Both the position numbers and the translations under genes were made by a program. The notes under the pieces are model-generated. The model was not told the origin of the DNA and made no database searches. It saw nothing but the letters and a program-made list of their open reading frames with translations. This document shows, piece by piece, positions 1 through 8,233 of a stretch of DNA of 64,000 bases; within the stretch, counting starts at the first letter, position 1; every line of letters begins with the position of its first letter. The stretch covers positions 124,001-188,000 of the forward strand of contig NZ_CVRB01000004.1 in NCBI RefSeq assembly GCF_001048695.1, written 5' to 3'. The DNA comes from Neobacillus massiliamazoniensis. GTDB taxonomy: Bacteria > Bacillota > Bacilli > Bacillales > Cytobacillaceae.

Positions 1-1245
1 GGGAAAAGGTCGGAGCAATGGCTTAAATATAAGAATTGGAAATTTGTTAGCTGCTTTGTTACCTCTTATGATAAAACCAATGGGTACTTTTTTGTGGGGG
101 TCTATAATGGAAATAAGATTCAGGGAATTGGACAGGTGCTTTTCGGGTTTAAACCTGACGAGAAACAGGCATTGCAGCAAACTTTGAAACAAAACAAGGT
201 CAGTGAAGATGCTCAATTCATCTATGTGAATCCGGCAATTTGCCTAGAAGTAAAGTATTTAGAACTGTATGATGAGCAGCTACGTGAACCGCATTTTGAC
301 CGGTTTCGATTTGATTTAGAACCGATTGAATGTACATTTGAACGTTTTATGTTTCAGCAAAAAAATCTGCCACCAGACTTAGAAATAACGCACCCTGATA
401 AACAGCTCTGGAAAAATCACGATATTCAAAAGGCAGATTATATCCTATATTTGAGGGAATTATCACCATATATGCTCCCATTTTTAACAAATCGCTTATT
501 AACTGTCATCCGTTTCCCGCATGGAATGTTTGGTGAGCCCTTTTATCAAAAAAATTGTCCCGACTATGCCCCTTCATTTGTTCAAACGTTTAAGAGTGAA
601 GAAATCGATTATATATTATGTAATAATCTTAAAACACTCATTTGGCTTGGCAATCAATTGGCCATTGAATTTCATATTCCATTCCAGACCATTAACAGCA
701 AAGGACCTAGTGAAATTGTCTTCGACTTGGACCCCCCGTCTATAGAAAATTTCCATTTAGCCGTCAAAGCAGCCTTACTAATAAAAGAAGTGCTCGATCA
801 ATTACATTTAATCGGCTTCATTAAAACATCCGGAAACAAAGGCTTGCAGATTTATCTACCACTTCCTGAAAATGTATATACATATGATGATACAAGGCTT
901 TTTACAAGTTTTATTGCTGAATACCTTATCACACGTGATCCTGATTCGTTTACCATAGAAAGAATGAAAAAGAATCGAGGAAACAGGCTGTATGTTGACT
1001 ATATTCAGCACGGAGAAGGAAAAACCATTGTTGCCCCTTATTCATTAAGGGGAAATGATTACGCCGGAGTTGCTACACCACTGTTTTGGAAAGAAGTTGA
1101 TGAAAAGCTACGACCTGAATTTTTCACAATGCAAACTGTCTTGACCAGAGTTAAAAGTCAAGGTGATCCTTTTAAGAATTACTTTCAAACAAAAGAAATC
1201 CAACCCTTTGCACCTGTCCTTGAATTTTTAAAACAAAAAAAATGA
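1..1245 (+). CDS. ligD: DNA ligase D, C-terminal part (5' end outside window)
   Basis: ATP-dependent ligase/polymerase of bacterial non-homologous end joining, the partner of Ku. The reading frame is open from base 1, so the gene starts upstream. The first visible residues, RSEQWLKYK, match ligase motif V. After the end of the ligase domain (about residues 1-60) comes a primase-type polymerase domain with the metal-binding FDLDPPS motif and the family's C-terminal signature around VAPYSLRG. This ligase-then-polymerase order is that of Bacillus LigD (YkoU). A GTG at 94 is internal and is not the start. ku is not in view and would be expected upstream. The gene converges on dapF across a repeat array. 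Confidence 0.93.
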   Translation, partial: GKRSEQWLKYKNWKFVSCFVTSYDKTNGYFFVGVYNGNKIQGIGQVLFGFKPDEKQALQQTLKQNKVSEDAQFIYVNPAICLEVKYLELYDEQLREPHFDRFRFDLEPIECTFERFMFQQKNLPPDLEITHPDKQLWKNHDIQKADYILYLRELSPYMLPFLTNRLLTVIRFPHGMFGEPFYQKNCPDYAPSFVQTFKSEEIDYILCNNLKTLIWLGNQLAIEFHIPFQTINSKGPSEIVFDLDPPSIENFHLAVKAALLIKEVLDQLHLIGFIKTSGNKGLQIYLPLPENVYTYDDTRLFTSFIAEYLITRDPDSFTIERMKKNRGNRLYVDYIQHGEGKTIVAPYSLRGNDYAGVATPLFWKEVDEKLRPEFFTMQTVLTRVKSQGDPFKNYFQTKEIQPFAPVLEFLKQKK

Positions 1246-1258
1246 CGTTGGGTGGAAA

Positions 1259-1667
1259 ATAGTGCTCCGAATTTGTTAAAACAGCCTCTTTCGGGCACTA
1301 ATTTTCAAAATAGTGCCTCTAATCTTCTAAAACTTCCTCTCTCGGGCACTAATTTTCATAATAGTGCCCCTAATCTCCTAATACTGTCTCTCCCGGGCAC
1401 TGATTTTCATAATAGTGCCCCTAATCTCGTGAAACGGCCTCTCTCGGGCACTAATTATTAAAATAGTGCCCCTAATCTCCTAATACTGTCTCTCCCGGGC
1501 ACTAATTTTCAAAATAGTGCCCCTAATCTTCTAATACTTCCTCTCTCGGGCACTAATTTTCATAATAGTGCCCCTAATCTCCTAAAACTGTCTCTCCCGG
1601 GCACTGATTTTCAAAATAGTGCCCCCTAATCTCCTAAAACTTCCTCTCTCGGGCACTAATATAAAAA
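1259..1667. repeat. 51-bp tandem repeat array, 8 units
   Basis: Eight head-to-tail units begin at 1259, 1310, 1361, 1412, 1463, 1514, 1565 and 1616. The first seven are exactly 51 bp; the last has one extra C. Each unit carries AGTGCCC near its start and GGGCACT near its end, so each can fold on itself, and unit junctions (GGGCACTA...TAGTGCCC) can also pair. The array fills the gap between the convergent ligD and dapF genes. Units differ by a few substitutions, and alternating sub-types (CTTCC versus CTGTC) suggest expansion in pairs. Because 51 is a multiple of three, a spurious open frame runs through part of it. Confidence 0.95.
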
Positions 1668-1668
1668 A

Positions 1669-1707
1669 AGTGCTCTATACTAGAAAAAATCTTCTAATCA
1701 GAGCACT
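1669..1707 (-). terminator. dapF terminator, related to the repeat array
   Basis: Stem AGTGCTCT / AGAGCACT with a 23-nt loop, followed on the minus strand by seven T. It sits just after the dapF stop codon. Its stem is the same length and position as the AGTGCCC/GGGCACT stems of the adjacent 51-bp repeats, so the array may have arisen by amplification of a terminator-like hairpin (inference). Confidence 0.7.
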
Positions 1708-1725
1708 ATATTTGAAATGTTTCCC

Positions 1726-2709
1726 TTATACTTGTAATGCATCGGTTAAATATTCTTTAGATTTTTCTTGAAGCTTTTCATAGGCAGGTTGCTCCTGGAA
1801 ATCCTTTTTAGCTAGCAATGTGAACGATCCATTCTTAAGATTTACTTTTACTTGGGCTTCATAAAGGTAAGTAGCATTACCAATTAGGTCCATTGTATAA
1901 ACCCCAGCAGATTCATGAACAACACATTGAACCATGCCGCCATTATTATATACTTGAATTATTTTTTCAAAATCATTGAAACCATTTAAACAAGTTACAA
2001 GCGAGGATGCAGACATTGCTGTTCCACATGCATTAGTAAAACCAACACCACGCTCAAATGTCCTTACATAAATATTCCCCCGGTTCATCACTTTGACAAA
2101 ACTAACATTCACCCCGTCTGGAAACAAATCATTAGGACCATTAACTTTTTCACTTATTATCTTCTGAGTATCCGTTTGTAGGATATCCGACTCAATAAGT
2201 GAAATTAAATGCGGATTGGGAACTGCTAGTGCTGTAAACAAAAATTCAGCGGACAATTCCGGGAGTTTTTCATTAATCAATTCCGGCTTGTTTATTCTTA
2301 ATGGTAATTTTTCAAGTTCAAACAATACTGGAGAAATTTCCACTTGATATGTCTCAACATTGGGAGATAGCTCAACTTTTTTCCCCACCTTCAAGTCTGC
2401 TTTCATTGTTTCAATAACAGCTGTCTCAAGCTTATATTTTTCACAAATAGTTCTAGCCACTAGACGCAGACCATTTCCACACATCGAAGCCTCAGATCCA
2501 TCAGCGTTAAAAACTCGCATTCTTCCCTCTGCAAGATCACTTTTCATGACAAAGAGAATCCCATCCGCCCCTAACTCCGTTTCCCGATTACATAATAACC
2601 GGGCAAGTTCAGCTCGCTGATTTTCCGTGAACGAATAATCATGAGATATTTCATCAATGATTAGAAAATCATTTCCAGACCCATGTCCTTTGATTAAGTC
2701 AATTTGCAC
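1726..2709 (-). CDS. dapF: diaminopimelate epimerase-like protein
   Basis: Interconverts LL- and meso-diaminopimelate for lysine and peptidoglycan synthesis. Both catalytic cysteine motifs are present (MCGNGLR and NACGTAMS), as is the N-terminal GSGNDF. I start at GTG 2709 because GGGAGGGG lies 5 nt upstream and this puts GNDF at the usual distance; an ATG at 2745 would add an unsupported 12 residues. At 327 aa it is about 40-50 aa longer than typical DapF, with a C-terminal extension after the normal end. The second motif reads GVGFTNACGT rather than the usual GxGET-ACGT form, so it may be a divergent paralogue. Confidence 0.85.
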   Translation of the reverse strand: MQIDLIKGHGSGNDFLIIDEISHDYSFTENQRAELARLLCNRETELGADGILFVMKSDLAEGRMRVFNADGSEASMCGNGLRLVARTICEKYKLETAVIETMKADLKVGKKVELSPNVETYQVEISPVLFELEKLPLRINKPELINEKLPELSAEFLFTALAVPNPHLISLIESDILQTDTQKIISEKVNGPNDLFPDGVNVSFVKVMNRGNIYVRTFERGVGFTNACGTAMSASSLVTCLNGFNDFEKIIQVYNNGGMVQCVVHESAGVYTMDLIGNATYLYEAQVKVNLKNGSFTLLAKKDFQEQPAYEKLQEKSKEYLTDALQV

Positions 2710-2783
2710 TTTAGCCCCTCCCATGAAAGATAACCATTTTTTCATTTATTCTAACAAATAATAATCATGAATAAAATCAATAG

Positions 2784-3563
2784 TTACCTTTCAATAAAAA
2801 ATTCATGAATTAAAAATGAAATTCTTAACAGCTTGTCCTTTTTAGATATCCCTCCTGCAAAAGTTAGGACAGGGGTATTGGCTTCGGGAAATCGACTACT
2901 CCACTCTAGTGGCATCCAGCCTCGCCTTAGTCGTCCAATTTGAAGTTTTGATTTATCGATTACTTGTTCGTCCATAAACATTTTTGATCCCTCGACACTG
3001 CCAATAAACCTGCCAGATGCATTTAATAATTCCTTCTTATACCTTAACCAGTCAATTCTCTTTTTTTCATAGCAACCCAAATATTCCATGTTGATGCTAA
3101 ATACCTCTATTTTTAAATGTCTCTTCTTCTTAATCCGATAGTAACTAATAATTCGATTATCTGAATTATATAAGGCATAGACTTTTGAAAATATCCCCAA
3201 TTCTTTTTTTCGACATCTTTTTATGAAACCTGCCTGAAAGCCGTCCGGAAAAAAAAGCATTAACCTTGATGCTTGGATGTTTAAATACATAATAAGCAAG
3301 TGGCTTGCATCGAAGATTGAATGATAGCCTCGCTTTGATTTGACAATATTTCTACCAATAGAAATGGACTGACGCTTTTTAAAAAGATAGATTTGAAAAC
3401 TGAAAAAACTGTAAACAAAAAATGGAATGGTGAGTAGCATGATTTCTTTATTTTGTATAAATGATAGATTTCCGCCTATAATGAAAACTGCAGGAAATAA
3501 TGCTGCAATACTGCCATTTAGCCATATATTTGCGGTTTCTTGATAATATTCATTTATTTTCAT
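2784..3563 (-). CDS. hypothetical membrane-anchored protein
   Basis: Not recognised. The 259-aa protein starts with two hydrophobic segments (about residues 15-35 and 41-60) joined by a very short turn, followed by a basic cytoplasmic domain with a KKRQS/KKKRH-rich surface and a Trp-rich stretch near residue 215. A GGGAG ribosome site lies 9 nt before the ATG. It stands alone between dapF and the ABC transporter operon, all on the minus strand. The C-terminal layout is faintly like tubby-type (YxjI-like) domains, but I cannot support that assignment. Confidence 0.7.
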   Translation of the reverse strand: MKINEYYQETANIWLNGSIAALFPAVFIIGGNLSFIQNKEIMLLTIPFFVYSFFSFQIYLFKKRQSISIGRNIVKSKRGYHSIFDASHLLIMYLNIQASRLMLFFPDGFQAGFIKRCRKKELGIFSKVYALYNSDNRIISYYRIKKKRHLKIEVFSINMEYLGCYEKKRIDWLRYKKELLNASGRFIGSVEGSKMFMDEQVIDKSKLQIGRLRRGWMPLEWSSRFPEANTPVLTFAGGISKKDKLLRISFLIHEFFIER

Positions 3564-3655
3564 GATAGAAACTCCCTTGTCCAGTCCTCTTATACTAGTT
3601 TATGGAGATATCTCAAAAAAATGATAGGAGATTATTCTCCGCCAAAGATCGGCAT

Positions 3656-3683
3656 AAAAAAAGTGGCCAAAACAGCCACTTTT
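3656..3683 (-). terminator. terminator of the yxlEFG-like operon
   Basis: Stem AAGTGGC / GCCACTT followed on the minus strand by seven T, about 48 bp after the permease stop codon. Confidence 0.8.
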
Positions 3684-3730
3684 CGTTAAATATTCTTTTA
3701 TTCATTTTTCGCTATTTATACTTTTTGCCT

Positions 3731-4510
3731 TTAAGTAGCAAGCTCTTTTTTTCTAAAGATAACGATACTAAGTACTAGTAGAATAACAAGCAACAATCCT
3801 GCTAAAAGGCTCGTTGGTAATAGGTAGTCTGAAATTCCCTTTGATAAGAGAATTTCGCTAGCATAAGTACCTAATTGAGCCGGACTCCATTCAAGCCAAT
3901 GTGAAAGTGAACTAGTAACAAGACTTAATACAATAATTACGGCCAATGAAACGAAACCGGCGATTCCAGGAGACAATAAAACAGCACTAAAAAATACCGT
4001 AATCGTTAAAATGACTGTCAGCCATAAGCCGTATATGAAAAATGATTGAAAAAAATCCCCGGCGGGAACCCATTTAAATAATATTCCGGTATAATACCAT
4101 GTCGCAGCATAACCGATAAAAAACGAGAACCACATTAATATAAGACTACCGAACCATTTGGCTATCAAATAGGAACGATAAGAAACCGCCTTCACTAATA
4201 TCATTGCAGCTACACCGCTTTTTCTCTCAGCTGCAATAATACCCATTGTTGAAAGAACAATGATTAGTACACCAATGGTTGTATATTGCCCTAGGCTTTG
4301 AACAAGAACCTCGCCAGCTGATGGTGTCGGTATTTTTATAACAGCCCCTTTTGGCATTTCTCCTAAGGAATCAATAATTTGTGGTAAATAGTAATCCGTT
4401 ATTGGCTGTTGGACACCAATTAAAATAAACGTAATCGGCACCCAGATCCATTTGAAATTCCGCCAGTTTTCTAACATTTCTTTTTGTAACAATGTCAGCC
4501 ATTGGCTCAT
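3731..4510 (-). CDS. yxlG: ABC-2 type transporter permease (YxlG-like)
   Basis: Membrane subunit of an ABC exporter. It has about six hydrophobic spans, and the loop after span two carries AAERKSG, typical of ABC-2 permeases. The gene overlaps the ATPase gene upstream by 4 bp, so the two are translationally coupled. In B. subtilis the yxlE-yxlF-yxlG set lies in the sigY operon, where the transporter-like proteins affect SigY activity; that role is inferred here from gene order. The substrate is unknown. Confidence 0.85.
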   Translation of the reverse strand: MSQWLTLLQKEMLENWRNFKWIWVPITFILIGVQQPITDYYLPQIIDSLGEMPKGAVIKIPTPSAGEVLVQSLGQYTTIGVLIIVLSTMGIIAAERKSGVAAMILVKAVSYRSYLIAKWFGSLILMWFSFFIGYAATWYYTGILFKWVPAGDFFQSFFIYGLWLTVILTITVFFSAVLLSPGIAGFVSLAVIIVLSLVTSSLSHWLEWSPAQLGTYASEILLSKGISDYLLPTSLLAGLLLVILLVLSIVIFRKKELAT

Positions 4511-5415
4511 AATCCCACCACCTTCATAAACACATCCTCCAATGTCATACCACTAATCTCGAATTTTTCTAATGGCATATTTTTATCGGCAATGATTTTT
4601 AAAAAGTCCCTTCTTGCAAGATTTACGTCTTCTACAAAAACACTAAGTCTCTTCCCTTCAGTCAGTACTGACTGAGTTAATTTATTAGCAGAGAATGAAG
4701 CAGCAAACAAATCTGCCTTTTCACTGAAAAAGAAATTGATTTTTGCCTGCTGGTATTTCCCACGTAATTCCTCCATTGTACCTGATTCAACAATACTACC
4801 GTTATGAAGAAATAAAATCTCATCACAAACTTCTTCTGCATCACTTAAAATATGAGTTGAAAAAATGATGGTTGTCTCTTTTTTTAAACCTTCTAGAAGG
4901 TCAAGCACTTCCCTTCTGCCAATCGGGTCCAGTGCAGAAACTGGTTCATCGAGCATAATGAGCTGTGGTTGATGAATGAGGGCTTGAGCGATTCCTAATC
5001 TTTGCTTCATCCCACCGGAATATTTCCCAATTCTTCGATTCTTAGCATCTAAGATTCCTACTAAACGTAACAGCTCTAAAGATCGTTCCTTTGCCTCTTT
5101 AGTTTTGAAACCGGCCAGCTTTCCTACATATGTTAAAAATTCTAAGCCTGACATCCAATCGTAGAATACTGGAAACTGAGGAAGATATCCGATTAAATCG
5201 CGAATATCCTCACCTTTTTTTGCATCTGTAAAGATTATCGTACCTTCTGATGGTTCCATAAGGCCTGATAGCATCCTTAATGTCGTCGTTTTACCAGAAC
5301 CATTTGGTCCTATCAAAGCAATACATTTTCCTTTCTCCAGATTAAAATCAAGTCCCTTAATCACTTCATTACCTTGGAAACTTTTTTTCAATCTACTTAT
5401 CTGTATGAGGGACAT
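4507..5415 (-). CDS. yxlF: ABC transporter ATP-binding protein (YxlF-like)
   Basis: Cytoplasmic ATPase partner of the downstream permease. Walker A is GPNGSGKTT (about residue 36), the signature is YSGGMKQR, and Walker B is LIMLDEP followed by an H-loop TH. A roughly 80-residue C-terminal extension typical of ABC-2 drug/antibiotic-type ATPases ends at TLEDVFMKVVG. It shares one base with the upstream small membrane-protein gene and overlaps the permease gene by 4 bp, making a tight three-gene operon. Confidence 0.92.
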   Translation of the reverse strand: MSLIQISRLKKSFQGNEVIKGLDFNLEKGKCIALIGPNGSGKTTTLRMLSGLMEPSEGTIIFTDAKKGEDIRDLIGYLPQFPVFYDWMSGLEFLTYVGKLAGFKTKEAKERSLELLRLVGILDAKNRRIGKYSGGMKQRLGIAQALIHQPQLIMLDEPVSALDPIGRREVLDLLEGLKKETTIIFSTHILSDAEEVCDEILFLHNGSIVESGTMEELRGKYQQAKINFFFSEKADLFAASFSANKLTQSVLTEGKRLSVFVEDVNLARRDFLKIIADKNMPLEKFEISGMTLEDVFMKVVGL

Positions 5416-5606
5416 CAGTTATTTCTCCTTCCCATGACAAAATAGAGAATTGGACCAATTACACTAATAAATAAAATAACTAAAGTCCAAAGCCATTTCG
5501 GACCATTGGTTTCTTCGATCCTAACTAAATCCACAAGTGCGACAACTAACAAAATCAATTCAATTACAGCAATAGGTAGAAGCAAGGCTAAATTTATATT
5601 CCCCAT
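5415..5606 (-). CDS. yxlE: small PLDc_N membrane protein (YxlE-like)
   Basis: 63-aa protein with two transmembrane segments separated by the short motif RIEETNGPKWLW, matching the PLDc_N family and YxlE of B. subtilis. YxlE is thought to act as a negative regulator in the SigY system; here it is the first gene of the transporter operon. A GGGGGAAA ribosome site precedes ATG 5606. No sigma factor or YxlC/YxlD gene lies next to it, which differs from the B. subtilis arrangement. Confidence 0.85.
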   Translation of the reverse strand: MGNINLALLLPIAVIELILLVVALVDLVRIEETNGPKWLWTLVILFISVIGPILYFVMGRRNN

Positions 5607-5640
5607 GTTATTTCCCCCTTGTTTTCTTTTTCATTCATAT

Positions 5641-5665
5641 GACGTTCGAACGGTCAAAACGTTCA
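5641..5665 (-). promoter_or_regulatory. ECF-type promoter of the yxlEFG-like operon
   Basis: On the minus strand TGAACG is followed after 15 nt by CGTC (AAC to CGTC is 16 nt), the geometry of ECF sigma promoters, and close to the SigY site as I recall it. CGTC lies 34 nt before the yxlE start codon. The spacer contains the 10-bp palindrome CGTTCGAACG (5643-5652). Confidence 0.6.
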
Positions 5666-5669
5666 AAAA

Positions 5670-5690
5670 CCCGGCAAATTTTTTGCCGGG
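5670..5690 (-). terminator. terminator after the DUF4870 gene
   Basis: Perfect stem CCCGGCAAA / TTTGCCGGG with a 3-nt loop followed by five T on the minus strand. It separates the DUF4870 gene from the ECF promoter of the next operon. Confidence 0.85.
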
Positions 5691-5706
5691 CTAATTTGAA
5701 TTAAAT

Positions 5707-6030
5707 TTATTTAATAAATCTAAAAATCCACGGAAATCGATATTCGGCTCCTTCAAAAGCTTTAACTGCAGCGATAATGGTAAATACGAACACCATTATT
5801 CCGATTATTGCCAAGCCAATAAAGCCTATTAAGATAATACACAGGACCCAGCAAACACAAGTATAAATAAAATAAGAAATAATAAAATTAAAATATTCTT
5901 TTCCGTGATAATCGATAAATGACGATTCATCCTTTTTAATTAACCAAATGATGAGCGGCCCTAAAACTGGGAAAAATAAACTTAACACATAGATGGCAGC
6001 AGCAAGCGTTTTTTCCTCACTTTTTACCAT
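5707..6030 (-). CDS. DUF4870 family membrane protein
   Basis: 107 aa with three to four hydrophobic spans. The pattern KDESSFIDYHGKEYFNF between spans one and two is characteristic of the DUF4870 (Tic20-like) family. Function is unknown; members are small integral membrane proteins often near transporters. GGGGG lies 8 nt before the ATG. It is monocistronic, with its own terminator, and diverges from the amidohydrolase gene. Confidence 0.85.
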   Translation of the reverse strand: MVKSEEKTLAAAIYVLSLFFPVLGPLIIWLIKKDESSFIDYHGKEYFNFIISYFIYTCVCWVLCIILIGFIGLAIIGIMVFVFTIIAAVKAFEGAEYRFPWIFRFIK

Positions 6031-6200
6031 ATCTTTATACCCCCATGAAAAATATTTTAATTTACCCTACCATATACGCAGGACCGATTAATATGTTTCA
6101 TATTATTAAAAAAATTTATCGACTGTATTCACATTCAATAAAAATCCTGATAAATTGATAAAATAAACAAAATAATTTTATTAATGAAAAGAAAGGTTTT

Positions 6201-7331
6201 ATGATGTCAAAAATACTTTTAAAAAACGCAACGGTATACCCAATTACAGCAAAACCATTTAAGAATGGGGAGGTATTAATAGAAAACGGAAAAATCACAA
6301 ATGTAGGAAAAAATATTGCCACTGAAACAGATGTTAAAATGATCGACTGCGGCGGACAATATCTGTTCCCAGGATTTATTGATGTCCATACACACCTTGG
6401 GCTTTATGATGAAGGCACAGGCTGGGCAGGTGATGATGCTAACGAAACGTCGGAAACATTAACGCCGCATGTAAGGGCTATTGATGGAGTTTATCCATTA
6501 GATCCAGCTTTTATGGATGCCGTAAAAAGTGGCATTACAACCGCACATATCATGCCGGGAAGTGCCAATGTGATTGGTGGAACTACAGCTGTCATCAAAA
6601 CATCAGGAAAAAACATAAAAAAAATGATAGCCCAAGAAATAGCCGGGTTAAAAATGGCTTTAGGAGAAAATCCTAAAAAATTTCACAGTCATGGAAATGC
6701 CAATTCGATTACCAGAATGGGAATAATGGGAAAACTACGTGAAGCGTTTTACCAAGCCATGCATTGCGATAATCCTGATGATTTAAGAGTTGCACCGCTT
6801 GTTATGGCTTTAAAACGGGAAATTCCGGTAAGAATCCATGCCCATCGTGCTGACGATATCATTACAGCAATCCGGTTTGCCGAGGAATTTAATCTTGATG
6901 TAAGAATTGAGCACTGTACTGAAGGACATTTAATCGCTAGTGAGCTAGAAGGGCTGAATTTGAAGGTTTCCGTTGGACCCACATTGACTAGACGCTCGAA
7001 GGTTGAATTAAAAAATAAGACGTGGAAAACCTATCAGGAATTGTCGAATCATGGAGTAGAAGTGTCTATCACGACAGACCATCCTTATACACCGATTCAA
7101 TATTTAAATATATGCGCAGCTATTGCCGTACGCGAAGGTCTCCCTGAACAAAAGGCATTGGAGGGAATTACGATTAACCCTGCAAGAAATTTAAGATTAG
7201 ATCATCGCCTTGGAAGTATTGAAGTCGGTAAAGAGGCTGACTTAGTATTGTGGAGTCACCATCCATTTCATTATGTTGCAAAACCAAAATGGACAATGAT
7301 CGGTGGCGAAATGGTCTACTCGGACTTGTAG
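6201..7331 (+). CDS. amidohydrolase (imidazolonepropionase-like)
   Basis: Metal-dependent hydrolase of the amidohydrolase superfamily, cytoplasmic. The visible ligands are HTH (residues 63-65) after PGFIDV, HAH near 213, a further His in RIEHCTEG and the TTDHP Asp near 297. The C-terminal LGSIEVGKEADLVLW closes the beta-sandwich domain, as in dihydroorotase/HutI-like enzymes. Tandem ATGs occur at 6201 and 6204; GAAAGG gives slightly better spacing to the second. No carboxylated Lys motif was identified. The substrate cannot be named from sequence, and no pathway genes adjoin it. Confidence 0.88.
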   Translation: MMSKILLKNATVYPITAKPFKNGEVLIENGKITNVGKNIATETDVKMIDCGGQYLFPGFIDVHTHLGLYDEGTGWAGDDANETSETLTPHVRAIDGVYPLDPAFMDAVKSGITTAHIMPGSANVIGGTTAVIKTSGKNIKKMIAQEIAGLKMALGENPKKFHSHGNANSITRMGIMGKLREAFYQAMHCDNPDDLRVAPLVMALKREIPVRIHAHRADDIITAIRFAEEFNLDVRIEHCTEGHLIASELEGLNLKVSVGPTLTRRSKVELKNKTWKTYQELSNHGVEVSITTDHPYTPIQYLNICAAIAVREGLPEQKALEGITINPARNLRLDHRLGSIEVGKEADLVLWSHHPFHYVAKPKWTMIGGEMVYSDL

Positions 7332-7409
7332 AATGATGTTGAAATTTGGGAATAAAAATTTACAAAAAATCAACAAAAATCTATTTCTTTTTTAGCTTTT
7401 TTTTTGTAT

Positions 7410-7633
7410 TATACTCTCAGATAAACTATTTTTGACCAGAGAGAAGCTGGAGGGTTAACGGACATATTAGTTACAAAAAAACGATATAGGGAAGGCAAAT
7501 GGTGCGCCACCAGTTAACTGGTTCTAGTGGGTTCGATTCCCACCCCGAAATTTTTTAGCAATAATATAAAAAATTTCGAGGGTGGGCCGCTTCTTTTGAC
7601 ATGGAATCGGATTGCCCTAATGGAGGGATATTC
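7410..7633 (+). ncRNA. structured 5' leader with T-arm-like hairpin (putative switch)
   Basis: A -10 box TATACT at 7410-7415 would start a leader of about 210 nt before the acetyltransferase ATG. It contains three successive hairpins: GGTG-CGC-CACC, CCAG-TTAA-CTGG and GTGGG-TTCGATT-CCCAC. The last has the exact stem, loop length and loop sequence of a tRNA T arm. Its 3' strand CCCACCCC can instead pair with GGGTGGG about 40 nt later, extending a 12-bp CGAAATTTTTTA/TAAAAAATTTCG stem to roughly 19 bp. The two folds exclude each other, as in a riboswitch or RNA-responsive leader. AGGGTGGGCCGC resembles a degraded T-box core, but no standard T-box Stem I could be confirmed. Confidence 0.55.
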
Positions 7634-8194
7634 ATGCTAAAGAAACGTGATCTTCATGACAGCCACGAATTATACGAATTAATGACGCATCCAGATGTCT
7701 TCCCTTTTGTACGTCAAAAAGCCTATTCCTATGAAGAATTCTTATTTATTACTAAACAGACCCTTGAAGCAGAAGAACGCGGCGAAGTAATTTCACGTAC
7801 CATTCTTGATGAATGGGGCTCGCCGATTGGAACCATCAATTTGTATGATATTGAAGATAAGGCAGGATTTTTGGGTACTTGGATTGGGAAGCCATTTCAT
7901 GGTAAAGGCTACAATGTTCCAGCAAAGGACGCTTTTTTTCAAGAGCTTTTTTATGAAATTGGAATTGAGACGGTTTTTATGCGCATTAGAAAAGTGAACA
8001 TTCGTTCTATAAAAGCTGCTGAGAAGCTCCCTTATGTAGTTAAGGCCAATGAAACAAGAGAATCAATCTATGAGCAATTGAATGCAGATGGTGAAGTATA
8101 TGATCTATATGAAATTCCGAAAGATTTATATTCCCTTCACTATATGCGAAATGGCTCCGTGCAAGATGATTCGTCACAATTGCTTGAAGCATAA
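7634..8194 (+). CDS. GNAT family N-acetyltransferase
   Basis: Acetyl-CoA-dependent acetyltransferase of the RimJ/RimL type. IGTINLYDIE and GTWIGKPFHGKGYN form the core strands and the acetyl-CoA pyrophosphate loop. I start at ATG 7634 because GGAGGG lies 6 nt upstream; an ATG at 7601 has no ribosome site and sits in the leader RNA. The resulting protein is 186 aa. It is monocistronic between its leader and a strong terminator. The substrate is unknown; the RNA leader suggests dedicated control. Confidence 0.85.
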   Translation: MLKKRDLHDSHELYELMTHPDVFPFVRQKAYSYEEFLFITKQTLEAEERGEVISRTILDEWGSPIGTINLYDIEDKAGFLGTWIGKPFHGKGYNVPAKDAFFQELFYEIGIETVFMRIRKVNIRSIKAAEKLPYVVKANETRESIYEQLNADGEVYDLYEIPKDLYSLHYMRNGSVQDDSSQLLEA

Positions 8195-8200
8195 AAGAAG

Positions 8201-8230
8201 GCAATCGGTTTTTGACCGATTGCTTTTTTT
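8201..8230 (+). terminator. terminator of the acetyltransferase gene
   Basis: Perfect 9-bp stem GCAATCGGT / ACCGATTGC with a 5-nt loop followed by seven T. The last eight bases before 8234 double as the left target duplication of the adjacent MITE, so the element inserted into the terminator's T-tract. Confidence 0.92.
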
Positions 8231-8233
8231 ATA

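Noticed and set aside
1252-1461. 69-aa open frame across the tandem repeats
   Set aside because: The frame exists only because the unit is 51 bp (17 codons). It has no ribosome site, stops midway through the array, and the DNA shows hairpin rather than codon constraint.
1259-1667. CRISPR array
   Set aside because: Units are contiguous with no unique spacers, and no cas genes are near.
7480-7560. tRNA gene
   Set aside because: Only the T arm is present. The preceding hairpins have loops too short for anticodon or D arms and no 5' acceptor strand pairs with the CCCGAAA segment.
7574-7600. canonical T-box leader
   Set aside because: GGGTGGGCCGC lacks the standard TGGNACCGCG spacing, and no Stem I or downstream terminator with U-tract could be built.
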